In this document: positions 50,733 to 60,758 of the stretch, piece by piece
How positions within the stretch are numbered: position 1 is the first letter of the stretch
How the letters are laid out: each line of letters starts with the position of its first letter
Assembly (NCBI RefSeq): GCF_024436065.1
Contig: NZ_JANFNS010000002.1
Span: 917,345 to 981,344, forward strand
Origin: Saccharibacillus sp. JS10
Lineage (GTDB): Bacteria; Bacillota; Bacilli; Paenibacillales; Paenibacillaceae
DNA length: 64,000 nucleotides
Direction of reading: 5' to 3'
Notes under the pieces: model-generated
Databases searched by the model: none
What the model was told of the DNA's origin: nothing
What the model saw: only the letters and a program-made list of their open reading frames with translations
Made by a program: the position numbers and the translations under genes

Positions 50733-51721
50733 TGAAGAATTTACGACCGGTCGGCGTAATTGGAGCCGGCAAATATGTACCGGAACGTATTTTGGATAAT
50801 GCAGAATTGGAAAAAATGGTGGATACCAACGACGAATGGATCGTCAGCCGTACCGGTATTCGTGAACGTCATATTGCTGCGCCCGAACAAGCAACGTCTG
50901 ATCTGGCTTACGAAGCTTCGATTCAAGCTTTGGCTGCTGCCGGCATCAAAGCCGAAGAATTGGATCTGATTATCGTCGCGACGATCACACCGGATACTTC
51001 GTTCCCTTCAACCGCTTGTATTTTACAAGATAAATTAGGCGCGAAAAAAGCGGCGGCATTCGATTTAAGCGCAGCTTGCTCGGGCTTTGTCTATAGTTTG
51101 GCAGCAGCAACCGGATTTATCCAAAATGGCATGTACAACAATGCTCTTGTGATCGGCGCGGATACACTGTCGCGCATTACGGATTATACAGATCGCAATA
51201 CCTGCGTACTGTTCGGCGACGGCGCAGGTGCGGTTGTACTTGGTGAAGTTCCGCAAGGTCGCGGGTTCCAATCGTTTGATCTCGGCGCAGAAGGCGCAGG
51301 CGGCGATCAACTCAAATTGCCTGCTGGCGGTTCGCGTTTACCTACATCGCCGGAAACATTGGATGCGAAGCAACATTTCATTTATATGAATGGTCGCGAT
51401 GTATTTAAGTTCGCGGTTCGCGTTATGGGTACAGCTACCGAAGAAGTACTTCGCAAAGCCGAAATGACCAAAGACGATATCGATTTGTTTATTCCGCACC
51501 AAGCGAATATCCGAATCATTCAATCGGCAATGCAGCGTCTGGATCTGTCTGAAGATCGGGTCATGATCAACGTTGATAAATATGCGAACACTTCAGCAGC
51601 TTCGATTCCACTCGCGTTGGTAGAAGCTTACGAACAAGGACGCATTAAAGAAGGCGACCGCGTCGTGATGGTCGGATTCGGTGGCGGGCTGACTTGGGGC
51701 GGCGCGGCATTAATCTGGTAA
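50732..51721 (+). CDS. fabH: 3-oxoacyl-ACP synthase III
   Basis: This 329-residue condensing enzyme starts fatty-acid synthesis from acyl-CoA and malonyl-ACP; in Bacillales it usually prefers branched primers. The triad is Cys116 in SAACSGF, His256 in IPHQAN and Asn286 in KYANTSAAS. It is encoded directly between plsX and fabD, a position absent from the B. subtilis arrangement as I recall it. Whether another fabH exists elsewhere is unknown. Confidence 0.97.
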   Translation: MKNLRPVGVIGAGKYVPERILDNAELEKMVDTNDEWIVSRTGIRERHIAAPEQATSDLAYEASIQALAAAGIKAEELDLIIVATITPDTSFPSTACILQDKLGAKKAAAFDLSAACSGFVYSLAAATGFIQNGMYNNALVIGADTLSRITDYTDRNTCVLFGDGAGAVVLGEVPQGRGFQSFDLGAEGAGGDQLKLPAGGSRLPTSPETLDAKQHFIYMNGRDVFKFAVRVMGTATEEVLRKAEMTKDDIDLFIPHQANIRIIQSAMQRLDLSEDRVMINVDKYANTSAASIPLALVEAYEQGRIKEGDRVVMVGFGGGLTWGGAALIW

Positions 51722-51752
51722 AGCGAAATCAACGGAAGCGAGGAATCAAGTC

Positions 51753-52691
51753 ATGAGTAAAATAGCTTTTGTTTTTCCTGGGCAAGGTGCGCAAAGCGTA
51801 GGTATGGCTCGCGACGTGTATGAAGCCAGCGCCGATGCCAAAGCATTGTTTGACACAGCCGATCAAGTACTTGGCATGGATCTGACGAATTTGATTTTCG
51901 AAGGGCCGGCAGAAGAATTGAAACAGACAGCGAATACACAGCCTGCGCTGCTTACGGCAAGCGTGGCATTACTTCAAGCTGTGAATAAGCAAGGCATCAA
52001 AGCCGATTACGTAGCGGGTCATAGTCTTGGCGAATATAGTGCTCTTGCTGCGGCAGGTGTGTTATCGTTTGAAGACGCGGTCTCGATCGTTCGCCTGCGT
52101 GGTCAATTTATGGAAGCGGCAGTTCCAAGCGGGCAAGGTGCAATGGCAGCCGTACTGGGTGCAGAACGCGGCAAGCTTACAGAATTGTGCGCAGAAATTT
52201 CAGCAGAAGGCACAGTCGTTGAACCTGCGAATATGAATTGCCCCGGGCAAATCGTGGTATCGGGTTCGGCGGAAGGCGTAGCGGCGCTTAGCGCACGCGT
52301 CAAAGACATCGGGGCAAAACGCGCGATTGCTTTGGAAGTCAGCGGGCCTTTCCATTCGTCTATGATGAAAGAAGCGGCAGAAAAGCTCGGCGAACATCTA
52401 TCGAGTCTGACGTTTAACGACAGCGAAATTCCGGTTGTGGCGAATGTTACGGCTCGTCCGGTTAGCGGAGCGGAGAATGTAAAAGAATCGTTGATCCGTC
52501 AAGTCTATTCTCCTGTATTATGGGAAGATAGTGTGCAATGGTTGATTGGCGAAGGCGTCGATACGTTTATCGAGATCGGACCCGGCAACGTACTTGCGGG
52601 ATTGATCAAAAAAATCGACAAATCGGTTCGGATTTTCAGCGTAAATAGTCTGGAAAGCGCAGAAGCGTTGACAAGCGAACTGAACGAATAA
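51753..52691 (+). CDS. fabD: Malonyl-CoA:ACP transacylase
   Basis: This 312-residue enzyme transfers malonyl from CoA to ACP. The nucleophile is Ser91 in GHSLGEYSALAAAG; the catalytic His lies in VSGPFHSSMM (about residue 200). FVFPGQGAQ at residues 6-14 is the N-terminal signature. AGCGAGGAA gives the ribosome site. It lies 31 bp after fabH and 34 bp before fabG. Confidence 0.97.
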   Translation: MSKIAFVFPGQGAQSVGMARDVYEASADAKALFDTADQVLGMDLTNLIFEGPAEELKQTANTQPALLTASVALLQAVNKQGIKADYVAGHSLGEYSALAAAGVLSFEDAVSIVRLRGQFMEAAVPSGQGAMAAVLGAERGKLTELCAEISAEGTVVEPANMNCPGQIVVSGSAEGVAALSARVKDIGAKRAIALEVSGPFHSSMMKEAAEKLGEHLSSLTFNDSEIPVVANVTARPVSGAENVKESLIRQVYSPVLWEDSVQWLIGEGVDTFIEIGPGNVLAGLIKKIDKSVRIFSVNSLESAEALTSELNE

Positions 52692-52725
52692 CAGATCGAC
52701 GATCAAGTAGGAGGTTATATTCACT

Positions 52726-53475
52726 ATGGAACAGCCGATCAAAGGACAATATGCACTGGTCACGGGAGCTTCGCGAGGAATAGGACGCGCGATTGCGCTT
52801 GAACTGGGTCGCCGCGGTGTCAATATTGCGGTGAACTATGCGGGGAACGAAGCTTCTGCGCTTGAAGTGGTACGTGAACTGGAAGCGCTAGGCGTTCAAG
52901 CCGCGGCATTCCAAGCAAACGTAGGCAAAAGCGCCGAAGCTGAAGAATTGGTCAAAGCCGTTATTGAAAAATTCGGACGTCTGGATATTTTGGTGAACAA
53001 TGCCGGAATCACTCGTGATAACCTTGTGATGCGGATGAAAGAAGAAGAGTTTGACGATGTGATCGAAACGAATCTGAAAGGCGTGTTCAACTGTATCAAA
53101 GCCGTGACTCGTCCGATGATGAAGCAGCGTTCCGGTAAGATCGTCAATATTTCTTCCGTGGTCGGCGCGATTGGCAATGCCGGTCAAGTCAACTACACAG
53201 CGGCAAAAGCTGGAGTCATCGGGATGACGAAATCTTGCGCAAGAGAATTTAGTAGTCGCGGCATTACTGTGAACTGCGTTGCGCCGGGATTTATCGATAC
53301 CGATATGACCGATGTATTGTCTGATGAGTTAAAAGCGGGACTGCTCGCGGGTATCCCGCTGAACCGTCTCGGCCGTCCGGAGGAAGTCGCGACGGCCGTC
53401 GCTTTTCTAGTTTCGCCCGACGCTTCGTATATGACAGGTCAAGTCCTGCATGTCGACGGCGGCATGTATATGTAA
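52726..53475 (+). CDS. fabG: 3-oxoacyl-ACP reductase
   Basis: This 249-residue short-chain dehydrogenase reduces 3-oxoacyl-ACP with NADPH. The cofactor loop [12 protein letters not shown] is at 13-24; NNAG and the catalytic pair Tyr157/Lys161 in NYTAAKAG are intact. TAGGAGG precedes the ATG. The C-terminal [15 protein letters not shown] matches FabG. It is part of the FapR-controlled operon. Confidence 0.97.
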   Translation: MEQPIKGQYALVTGASRGIGRAIALELGRRGVNIAVNYAGNEASALEVVRELEALGVQAAAFQANVGKSAEAEELVKAVIEKFGRLDILVNNAGITRDNLVMRMKEEEFDDVIETNLKGVFNCIKAVTRPMMKQRSGKIVNISSVVGAIGNAGQVNYTAAKAGVIGMTKSCAREFSSRGITVNCVAPGFIDTDMTDVLSDELKAGLLAGIPLNRLGRPEEVATAVAFLVSPDASYMTGQVLHVDGGMYM

Positions 53476-53535
53476 TACAGTGGCATTTTGGCGGAGCTTC
53501 TCGTATAATACGTTTTGAAGAGGAGGTGAATCGGA

Positions 53536-53769
53536 ATGTCTGATGTAATGGAACGTGTAACACGTATCGTCGTAGACCGTTTAGGTGCAGACGAAGCGGA
53601 AGTTACACCAACAGCTTCTTTCAAAGAAGATCTTGGAGCGGACTCGCTCGACGTGGTTGAATTGGTAATGGAGCTTGAAGACGAGTTCGACTTGGAGATC
53701 TCTGACGAAGACGCAGAGAAGATCACGACCGTAGGTGACGTTGTTAGCTACATACAATCGCACACCTAA
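53536..53769 (+). CDS. acpP: Acyl carrier protein
   Basis: This 77-residue acidic four-helix protein carries the growing acyl chain on a 4'-phosphopantetheine arm at Ser37 in [18 protein letters not shown] precedes the ATG. Its high expression fits the strong ribosome site. It lies within the fab operon ahead of fabF. Confidence 0.97.
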   Translation: MSDVMERVTRIVVDRLGADEAEVTPTASFKEDLGADSLDVVELVMELEDEFDLEISDEDAEKITTVGDVVSYIQSHT

Positions 53770-53778
53770 GGACGTTTA

Positions 53779-53822
53779 AAAGTCCCTTGCCGCGCTTGAT
53801 TTACAGCCGGCTCGGGACTTCT
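53779..53822 (+). other. Hairpin between acpP and fabF
   Basis: AAGTCCC (about 53780) pairs with GGGACTT (about 53814-53820), with further GCCG/CGGC-type pairing inside. There is no clear T tract, so it may be a processing or attenuation element rather than a full terminator. Confidence 0.45.
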
Positions 53823-53890
53823 CCTTCATTATGGAACAATAATAAGACTTCCCCGTAAGACGGGAACTCGAAAATATAGAGGTGGCCCAT

Positions 53891-55135
53891 ATGGAGCAGC
53901 AACATAGAGTCGTCGTTACCGGTATGGGAGTCGTGACTTCCCTCGGCAAGGACGTGGAAACGTTTTGGAACAGTTTGCTTGCAGGTAAATCGGGGATCTC
54001 GAAAATCGAGAGCTTCGACGTCAGCGAGTATCCGACGCAGATTGCCGCGGAGATTCACGACTTCAATCCCGAAGATTATGTAGAACGCAAAGAAGCACGT
54101 AAAATGGACCGTTATGTCCAATTTGCTTATGCCGCTTCTACGCAAGCGCTTCAAGACAGCGGATTGAAAATCGGCGAATCGATCGAAGCGGAACGAATTG
54201 GCGTGATCGTAGGCTCCGGGATCGGCGGTCTGGGAACATGGGAAGATCAATTCACAACGTTATTGCAAAAAGGACCGAAGCGGGTTAGCCCGTTCTTTAT
54301 TCCGATGATGATCGCAAACATGGGCTCTGGCGACGTATCGATCAAGCTGGGTGCAAAAGGGCCGAATACATCGGTCGTAACCGCTTGTGCGACAGGTACC
54401 CATTCGATTGGCGATTCGTACAAATTGATCGCGCGCGGCGATGCCGATGCGATGATCTGCGGCGGTGCGGAAGCAACGATCCGTCCGACCGGGCTTGCCG
54501 GATTCTGTGCAATGCGTGCGATGTCTACGCGCAACGACGATCCAACGAAAGCAAGCCGTCCATTCGATACAGACCGCGATGGATTTATTATGGGTGAAGG
54601 TGCAGGCGTATTCGTTCTCGAATCGCTGGAACACGCTCAAGCACGCGGTGCACATATTTATGCCGAAGTTGTGGGTTACGGTCTGAGCGCAGATGCGCAT
54701 CATATGACGGATCCAGATCCAGACGGCGCGGCACGTTGCATGACCATGGCACTCAAAAGTGCGAATCTTGAACCGGAAGCGTTGGATTATATCAATGCGC
54801 ACGGTACTTCGACTCCGGTCGGTGACCGATCCGAGACGACAGCGGTCAAAAAAGCCCTCGGTGCACATGCAAGCAAAGTAGCCGTTAGCTCGACGAAGTC
54901 GATGACCGGACACTTGCTCGGCGCAGCAGGCGGTGTAGAAGCCGTTGTTTGTGCATTGTCTTTGGAGCATCAGATTATGGCACCAACAATCAATATTGAA
55001 AACCAAGACGAAGCGTGCGATCTTGACTACGTACCTAATGTGGCTCGCAAAGCGAACTTGAACGTAGTAATGTCTAACTCGTTCGGCTTTGGCGGTCATA
55101 ACGCTTCTCTTATTCTTAAAAAATTCGAAGCGTAA
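53891..55135 (+). CDS. fabF: 3-oxoacyl-ACP synthase II
   Basis: This 414-residue elongating condensing enzyme has catalytic Cys166 in VTACATGTHSIGD, His304 in NAHGTSTPVGD and His341 in STKSMTGHLLGAAGG, all as in FabF. The ATG at 53891 follows GAGGTGG by 5 nt; a GTG 9 nt upstream lies inside that site. It is encoded between acpP and rnc, whereas B. subtilis keeps fabF elsewhere (family knowledge). Confidence 0.97.
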   Translation: MEQQHRVVVTGMGVVTSLGKDVETFWNSLLAGKSGISKIESFDVSEYPTQIAAEIHDFNPEDYVERKEARKMDRYVQFAYAASTQALQDSGLKIGESIEAERIGVIVGSGIGGLGTWEDQFTTLLQKGPKRVSPFFIPMMIANMGSGDVSIKLGAKGPNTSVVTACATGTHSIGDSYKLIARGDADAMICGGAEATIRPTGLAGFCAMRAMSTRNDDPTKASRPFDTDRDGFIMGEGAGVFVLESLEHAQARGAHIYAEVVGYGLSADAHHMTDPDPDGAARCMTMALKSANLEPEALDYINAHGTSTPVGDRSETTAVKKALGAHASKVAVSSTKSMTGHLLGAAGGVEAVVCALSLEHQIMAPTINIENQDEACDLDYVPNVARKANLNVVMSNSFGFGGHNASLILKKFEA

Positions 55136-55147
55136 GGAGCCGGAACG

Positions 55148-55837
55148 TTGAGCGGAGATCTGAAACAACTTCAGCACAAACTAGGAGTCCAATTTGCGGA
55201 TAAGCCTCTGCTTAAACAGGCTTTTACGCATGCGTCGTATGTTAATGAACACCGATTCAGTCAGCATCATGACAATGAGCGGCTCGAATTTTTGGGCGAC
55301 GCGGTACTCGAGCTGACCGTATCGGAATTTCTCTACAACCGTTTCCCTGGACGTCCCGAAGGGGAGTTAACCAAATTGCGTGCCGCGATCGTCTGTGAAC
55401 CTTCTTTAGTCAAGTTTGCGGAAGTGCTGAATTTTGGCTCTTACGTATTGCTTGGCAAAGGAGAAGAGTTAACAGGCGGACGTAGCCGCCCGGCGTTACT
55501 TGCGGACGTGTTCGAATCGTTCGTCGGTGCGCTGTATTTGGATCAAGGATTGGAAGCGGTTCGAGGATTTTTGGATCGTTTTGTTTTTCCGCAGGTTGCT
55601 TGGGACGGTAAGCTGCAAATGAGCGACTTTAAGACCGAACTTCAAGAATTGACGCAGCATCACAATCTTGGGGTGTTGGAATACCGAATCGTAGAAGAAC
55701 GAGGCCCAGCGCACGAACGGGAATTTGTCTCCGAAGTGTATATGGGTGAACGTAGTCTAGGGCGCGGAATGGGTCGATCCAAGAAGGAAGCCGAGCAACA
55801 AGCAGCGGCTGCGGCATTAGAGACGCTTAAGTTGTAG
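55148..55837 (+). CDS. rnc: Ribonuclease III
   Basis: This 229-residue double-strand-specific RNase has the catalytic signature [13 protein letters not shown] at residues 43-55 and a second acidic site in [16 protein letters not shown]-terminal double-stranded RNA-binding domain follows (about 155-228). It matures rRNA and other transcripts. The start is TTG after AAGGAG, 12 nt behind fabF. Confidence 0.96.
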   Translation: MSGDLKQLQHKLGVQFADKPLLKQAFTHASYVNEHRFSQHHDNERLEFLGDAVLELTVSEFLYNRFPGRPEGELTKLRAAIVCEPSLVKFAEVLNFGSYVLLGKGEELTGGRSRPALLADVFESFVGALYLDQGLEAVRGFLDRFVFPQVAWDGKLQMSDFKTELQELTQHHNLGVLEYRIVEERGPAHEREFVSEVYMGERSLGRGMGRSKKEAEQQAAAAALETLKL

Positions 55838-55857
55838 CCGATATTCATACAAGTGAA

Positions 55858-55927
55858 GAGCAAAGAGCGGCCGCAAGCTCGTTGTCGGAATCGTCCGAAT
55901 CAGCCTATGCCGCTTTTTGCTCTTTTT
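55858..55927 (+). terminator. Wide-loop terminator-like hairpin between rnc and smc
   Basis: GAGCAAAGAGCGGC (55858-55871) pairs with GCCGCTTTTTGCTC (55909-55922) with one mismatch around a 37-nt loop, then TTTTT. The loop itself holds some short self-complementary stretches. It could end the fab operon or attenuate smc. Confidence 0.7.
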
Positions 55928-55977
55928 CGTTGTAGATAGGAAATAAAGAGTAACAGGAAAGGGAAGGGAGCACGGCC

Positions 55978-58900
55978 ATGTATCTGAAACGGATCGAACT
56001 CGCCGGATTCAAGTCTTTTGCCGATAAAACGGAAATGGAATTTGTCCGTGGAATTACGGCAGTCGTCGGCCCGAATGGAAGTGGGAAAAGTAATATTTCC
56101 GATGGAATCCGCTGGGTATTGGGGGAACAAAGTGCCAAAAGTTTACGCGGTGGCAAAATGGAAGATATTATTTTTGCCGGTAGTGATTCGCGTAAAGCTG
56201 TAAACTACGGGGAAGTTTCGTTAACGCTGGATAATACCGATCATGTCCTTGCACTCGATTTTTCCGAAGTGACAGTGACTAGACGCGTTCATCGCAGCGG
56301 CGACAGTGAATATTTGATTAACCGTCAGCCTTGTCGATTGAAAGACATCACTGAACTTTTTATGGACACGGGCATTGGTAAAGAAGCCTACTCGATTATC
56401 GGGCAAGGTCGTATCGAAGAAATTTTAAGTACCCGTTCCGAAGATCGTCGCGGTATTTTTGAAGAAGCATCGGGTATTGTTAAATATAAATCGCGTAAAA
56501 AAGAAGCGAATCGCAAACTTGCCGATACCGAGCAAAATTTGCTGCGTATTCACGATCTGGTGACTGAGCTTGAAGATCAGATCGGGCCGCTCAAAGCGCA
56601 AGCCGAAAAAGCGCGTCGTTACAAAGAATTAAAAGAAGAATTGAAAGATAAAGAAATTTCGTTGTTCGTGTATCAGATTGGTGAAATTCATGAAGCCTGG
56701 ACGGCGGCATCCGAAGCTTTGGCAGAACTTGAGAAACAGCGCGAGAAGTTGGCGGAGATCGTCGATCAGCACGACCGAACATTGGATCAAGACCGTCAAG
56801 AATTACGCAGCGTCGAAAACGAAATCGAAGAATTGCAAGGACGTTTACTTCGATATAGCGAACTGTCCGAGAAGTCGGAAGGGTATGCTCAACTGCTGGA
56901 AGAACGCCGCCGTAATTTGGAGCAATCTCGTGAACAATTGAAAGAAGCGATCGAGAACGAAGGCGAACGTTTCGACCAGCGTAAGCAAGAAAGTTTATTC
57001 GTTCAAAACAAGCTGGATGCGGCGAAGACCGAGCTTGCCCATCTGCAAAACGAACTTTCGACCGAACAAGCCAAATTACTGGGCGTAACCGAGGGCATCA
57101 GTCAACAGCAAGAAGAAACGCTAAAAGGCGAATTGCTTGAGCTGATGAATAAAATGGCGCAAACCCGTAACGAAATTCGGTATGCCGATCAGCAAAAAGA
57201 AGGCGTCATGCGCCGTATGAACCGAGTCGATGAAGAATCGGGTCGCTGGGAAGCGGAGAAGAAGCGTCTGGAGCAAGAACATGCCGAGCGCAAAGCTTCT
57301 TTGGATCAGACGACCGAACAAATCACTCAATTGAGACGTTCGTATATCGAAGAAAGCGAAAAATTGAATCAGTTGCAAAAATCGGTATCGGATCAGTCTT
57401 CTTCTGCACGTAAATGGGAACAAAAACGCGAAGCGTTAGTCTCGCGCCGCGACACGATGCAAGAAATGCAAGAAGACTTTGAAGGATTTATGGTTGGGGT
57501 CAAAGAAATTTTGAAAGCTTCACGCAGTAGTACTCTTGAAGGTGTGCATGGTGCGGTAGCCGAACTCATGACCGTTCCGCAAAAAGTCGAGACAGCGATC
57601 GAAACGGCTTTAGGCGCTTCGCTTCAACATATCGTGATGGAAAATGAAGCGGTGTCCCGTAAAGCGATTGGATATCTGAAGCAACGTCAATTAGGTCGAG
57701 CGACTTTTCTGCCTCTTGATGTGATTCGTCCTCGGCATATGTCCGAAAGCGACAAAAGAGCGGCTTCCGGTGCACAAGGCTTTGTCGGAATCGGAGCCGA
57801 GTTAGTTCAAGCCGATGAGCGGTACAAAGATATTGTAGGCAGTTTGCTCGGTGGATTAGTCGTAGCGGAGACGTTGGAAGATGCGAATGGAATCGCTTCT
57901 CGGCTGAATTATCGGTATCGAGTTGTGACGCTCGAAGGCGATGTCGTCAATGCTGGCGGTTCGATGACGGGCGGTAGCCAAAATCGCCGTAACAGCAGCC
58001 TGCTCGGCCGTAAACGTGCGTTAGAGCAATTGGAACGCGAGATTCAAGAAAGCGAACGTGAAATCGCGCGCCTGACTGCGGAAGAACGTAAAAACGGCGA
58101 ATTGGCAGCGGCGAGCGAAGAACGGTTGATCGAACTTCGCGAACGCGGCGATTCACTCCGTACGCAGCAGCAGCAACTTGATGGCGAACTCAAACAGACC
58201 GAACACGGACTGCGTCATGTGAACGAGCAGTTTGCGCTGCACGGTGAAGAACGTTCAGGATATAATGAAGAGTTGGAAAGTGCCAGTGATAGCCGTCAAA
58301 AAGCCGAAGAAAAGCTCAAAGAGCTAGAAGCGGAAGAAGTCGCGACTCGTCAAGCGATCGGTGCTGCGGAATTTGCGCGCAAAGCCAGCGAATCGGCAAA
58401 AGAAGAATTGCAAGATCAATTGACCGAACTTCGAGTACGCGAAAGTCGTCTGATGCAAGAAACGGCTTCGCTGGAAGAACGATTAAATCGACTGGGCGAA
58501 GAAACCGGTAGCGTATCGACTCAACTTGCGGATCGTCGTAAAATGTTGCGCGGAGCCGAAGCTGAACTTGCCGCTAATCGCAAAGATGCTGAAAATCATG
58601 TACGCGAATTGCAAGAAGCGAAAGAACTAAAAAGCGGTACGCAAGAAACGTTGGAACAAAAACGTGCCGAGCGCACGGAACGCCAGCGTAAGCTGGAAGA
58701 ACGCGAGAATGAAACGCATAAGCAGCGAAGCGAACTCAAAACGATCCAAGAACGTATGCGCCATACCGAAATCCAAAGCAATCGTCTGGATGTAGAACTG
58801 GAAAATACATTGCAAAAACTGAGCGAAGAGTATGGAATCAGTTACGAATCCGCTCAGCAGCGTTATGAAGTTCCGCAAGATCCCGAAGCGTCACGCCTTG

Positions 58901-59547
58901 ACGTACGCGAGATCAAACGTAAAATCACGATGCTTGGCGAAGTCAGTCTCGGGTCGATTGAAGAATACGAACGGGTTAGCGAGCGCTATACGTTCCTGGA
59001 CGAACAAAAAAACGACCTTATGGAAGCGAAAGCACAGCTTTATCTCGTGATTCGCGAAATGGATGAAGAAATGTCCAAACGCTTCAAAACGACGTTCGAT
59101 GCGATCCGTAGGCAATTTGGAACGGTCTTCGCCAAATTATTCGGAGGCGGTCGCGCAGATCTCGTCTTGCTCGATCCCGATAATCTGCTGGATACCGGAA
59201 TCGATATTGTCGCGCAACCTCCAGGCAAAAAGTTGCAAAATCTACAATTGTTATCGGGCGGAGAACGTGCGCTTACGGCAATGGCGTTATTGTTTGCCAT
59301 CTTGCATGTGAAGCCGGTTCCGTTCTGCGTATTGGACGAAGTCGAAGCCGCGCTTGATGAAGCGAATGTGACGCGTTTTGCTCAATATTTACGTGAGTTT
59401 TCGGAACAAACGCAGTTTATTGTCGTCTCGCACCGCAAAGGCACGATGGAAGAAGCCGATGTGTTATACGGCGTAACGATGGAAGAAGGCGGCGTCTCGA
59501 AGTTGGTATCGGTACGTTTGGAAGATGAAGAGATCGGAATCGCTTAA
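55978..59547 (+). CDS. smc: Chromosome segregation protein SMC
   Basis: This 1189-residue chromosome condensation ATPase has Walker A GPNGSGKS at 31-38, two long coiled coils (about 165-500 and 680-1010) flanking a hinge (about 510-670, with FVGIGAELVQADERY and GGSMTGGSQNRR), the C-signature LSGGERALTAMAL from residue 1092 and Walker B VLDEVEAALDEAN. It works with ScpA and ScpB, which are not in the window. The ATG lies behind GGGAAGGGAG. Confidence 0.97.
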   Translation: MYLKRIELAGFKSFADKTEMEFVRGITAVVGPNGSGKSNISDGIRWVLGEQSAKSLRGGKMEDIIFAGSDSRKAVNYGEVSLTLDNTDHVLALDFSEVTVTRRVHRSGDSEYLINRQPCRLKDITELFMDTGIGKEAYSIIGQGRIEEILSTRSEDRRGIFEEASGIVKYKSRKKEANRKLADTEQNLLRIHDLVTELEDQIGPLKAQAEKARRYKELKEELKDKEISLFVYQIGEIHEAWTAASEALAELEKQREKLAEIVDQHDRTLDQDRQELRSVENEIEELQGRLLRYSELSEKSEGYAQLLEERRRNLEQSREQLKEAIENEGERFDQRKQESLFVQNKLDAAKTELAHLQNELSTEQAKLLGVTEGISQQQEETLKGELLELMNKMAQTRNEIRYADQQKEGVMRRMNRVDEESGRWEAEKKRLEQEHAERKASLDQTTEQITQLRRSYIEESEKLNQLQKSVSDQSSSARKWEQKREALVSRRDTMQEMQEDFEGFMVGVKEILKASRSSTLEGVHGAVAELMTVPQKVETAIETALGASLQHIVMENEAVSRKAIGYLKQRQLGRATFLPLDVIRPRHMSESDKRAASGAQGFVGIGAELVQADERYKDIVGSLLGGLVVAETLEDANGIASRLNYRYRVVTLEGDVVNAGGSMTGGSQNRRNSSLLGRKRALEQLEREIQESEREIARLTAEERKNGELAAASEERLIELRERGDSLRTQQQQLDGELKQTEHGLRHVNEQFALHGEERSGYNEELESASDSRQKAEEKLKELEAEEVATRQAIGAAEFARKASESAKEELQDQLTELRVRESRLMQETASLEERLNRLGEETGSVSTQLADRRKMLRGAEAELAANRKDAENHVRELQEAKELKSGTQETLEQKRAERTERQRKLEERENETHKQRSELKTIQERMRHTEIQSNRLDVELENTLQKLSEEYGISYESAQQRYEVPQDPEASRLDVREIKRKITMLGEVSLGSIEEYERVSERYTFLDEQKNDLMEAKAQLYLVIREMDEEMSKRFKTTFDAIRRQFGTVFAKLFGGGRADLVLLDPDNLLDTGIDIVAQPPGKKLQNLQLLSGGERALTAMALLFAILHVKPVPFCVLDEVEAALDEANVTRFAQYLREFSEQTQFIVVSHRKGTMEEADVLYGVTMEEGGVSKLVSVRLEDEEIGIA

Positions 59548-59576
59548 CGGTTCATAGTCGATAGGAGGCAAAAAGC

Positions 59577-60596
59577 ATGAGCTTTTTTCGTAAATTAAAA
59601 GAAAGTATTGCCGGCAAAACAGATACGGTAACCAAACAATTTAAAGACGGATTGGAAAAAACACGCAAAGGATTCGTAGAGCGCGTATCCAGTCTGATGG
59701 TACGCCGCCGCAAAATCGATGAAGAGTTTTACGAAGAATTGGAAGAAATCCTAATCGGCGCGGACGTAGGGGTAAATACCGTAATGGGGCTGATCGACGA
59801 TCTGCGTGTCGAAGTCAAAAAACGTCGCCTTAACGATGCCAGCGAACTTCGTCCGGTCTTATCGGAAAAACTGGTTGAATTGTTGCGCGGGGAGCAAGAC
59901 AATTCGCTGAATATGAATACCAATGGCCCTACCGTGATTTTGTTTGTCGGCGTTAACGGGGTTGGCAAGACAACGACCATCGGCAAACTTGCTCACAAAT
60001 TCAAAAGCGAAGGCAAAAAAGTATTGCTTGCAGCCGGAGATACATTCCGTGCGGGCGCGATCGAACAACTTGAAGTCTGGGGAACACGTACAGGCGTCGA
60101 AGTGATCAAGCAAGGTTCCGGTTCTGACCCGGCGGCGGTCATGTTCGATGCAGTACAAGCTGCGAAGCAACGTAATGTGGATGTGTTGATCTGCGATACG
60201 GCAGGTCGTTTGCAAAACAAAACAAACTTGATGGACGAGCTGAACAAAATTTTCCGAGTGATTCAACGCGAAATTCCAGATGCGCCGCATGAAGTGCTGA
60301 TGGTACTAGATGCGACAACCGGACAAAACGCGCTGAGCCAAGCCAAATTATTCGGTGAAAAAAGCGGGGTAACCGGTCTGGTTCTGACCAAGCTTGACGG
60401 TACGGCAAAAGGCGGGATCGTCGTTGCGATTCGTCAAGAGCTGAATATTCCGGTGAAACTGGTTGGTCTGGGTGAGAAGATGGAAGATCTGCAAGAATTC
60501 GATTCGGAGCAATTTGTCCATGCGTTATTCGCAGGATTGATTGAAGAAGAAATTGTCGAAGAAGAAAACGGCGAATCCACTTCGACCGAGCAATAA
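59577..60596 (+). CDS. ftsY: Signal recognition particle receptor FtsY
   Basis: This 339-residue SRP receptor GTPase has the P-loop GVNGVGKTT at residues 125-133, [27 protein letters not shown] and [10 protein letters not shown]. It consists of the NG domain with only a short N-terminal amphipathic segment (1-30), as in Bacillus. It receives Ffh-bound ribosomes at the membrane. ATAGGAGG precedes the ATG. Confidence 0.97.
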   Translation: MSFFRKLKESIAGKTDTVTKQFKDGLEKTRKGFVERVSSLMVRRRKIDEEFYEELEEILIGADVGVNTVMGLIDDLRVEVKKRRLNDASELRPVLSEKLVELLRGEQDNSLNMNTNGPTVILFVGVNGVGKTTTIGKLAHKFKSEGKKVLLAAGDTFRAGAIEQLEVWGTRTGVEVIKQGSGSDPAAVMFDAVQAAKQRNVDVLICDTAGRLQNKTNLMDELNKIFRVIQREIPDAPHEVLMVLDATTGQNALSQAKLFGEKSGVTGLVLTKLDGTAKGGIVVAIRQELNIPVKLVGLGEKMEDLQEFDSEQFVHALFAGLIEEEIVEEENGESTSTEQ

Positions 60597-60614
60597 AAAT
60601 AGAAATCAATTTGA

Positions 60615-60667
60615 AAAGCGATCTGCGACGGGATAATCAACCGAATACGCAGATCGCTTTTTTTGAA
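60615..60667 (+). terminator. Terminator after ftsY
   Basis: AAAGCGATCTGCG (60615-60627) pairs perfectly with CGCAGATCGCTTT (60648-60660), followed by TTTTT. Confidence 0.93.
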
Positions 60668-60668
60668 A

Positions 60669-60698
60669 TTGGAAAAGTAGCACGTAAAGGTTTATACT
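60669..60698 (+). promoter_or_regulatory. Promoter for trhA
   Basis: TTGGAA (60669-60674) and TATACT (60693-60698) are 18 bp apart, about 60 nt before the trhA start. Confidence 0.55.
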
Positions 60699-60758
60699 CA
60701 GAGAAGTTGGAATGATGACGGACGTTAGGATCTATAAAGGAAAGGAAGGGATCACTCT

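Noticed and set aside
54260-55177. 305-codon open frame antisense to fabF
   Set aside because: Same reason: shadow of a highly conserved gene on the other strand with no recognisable domain or ribosome site.
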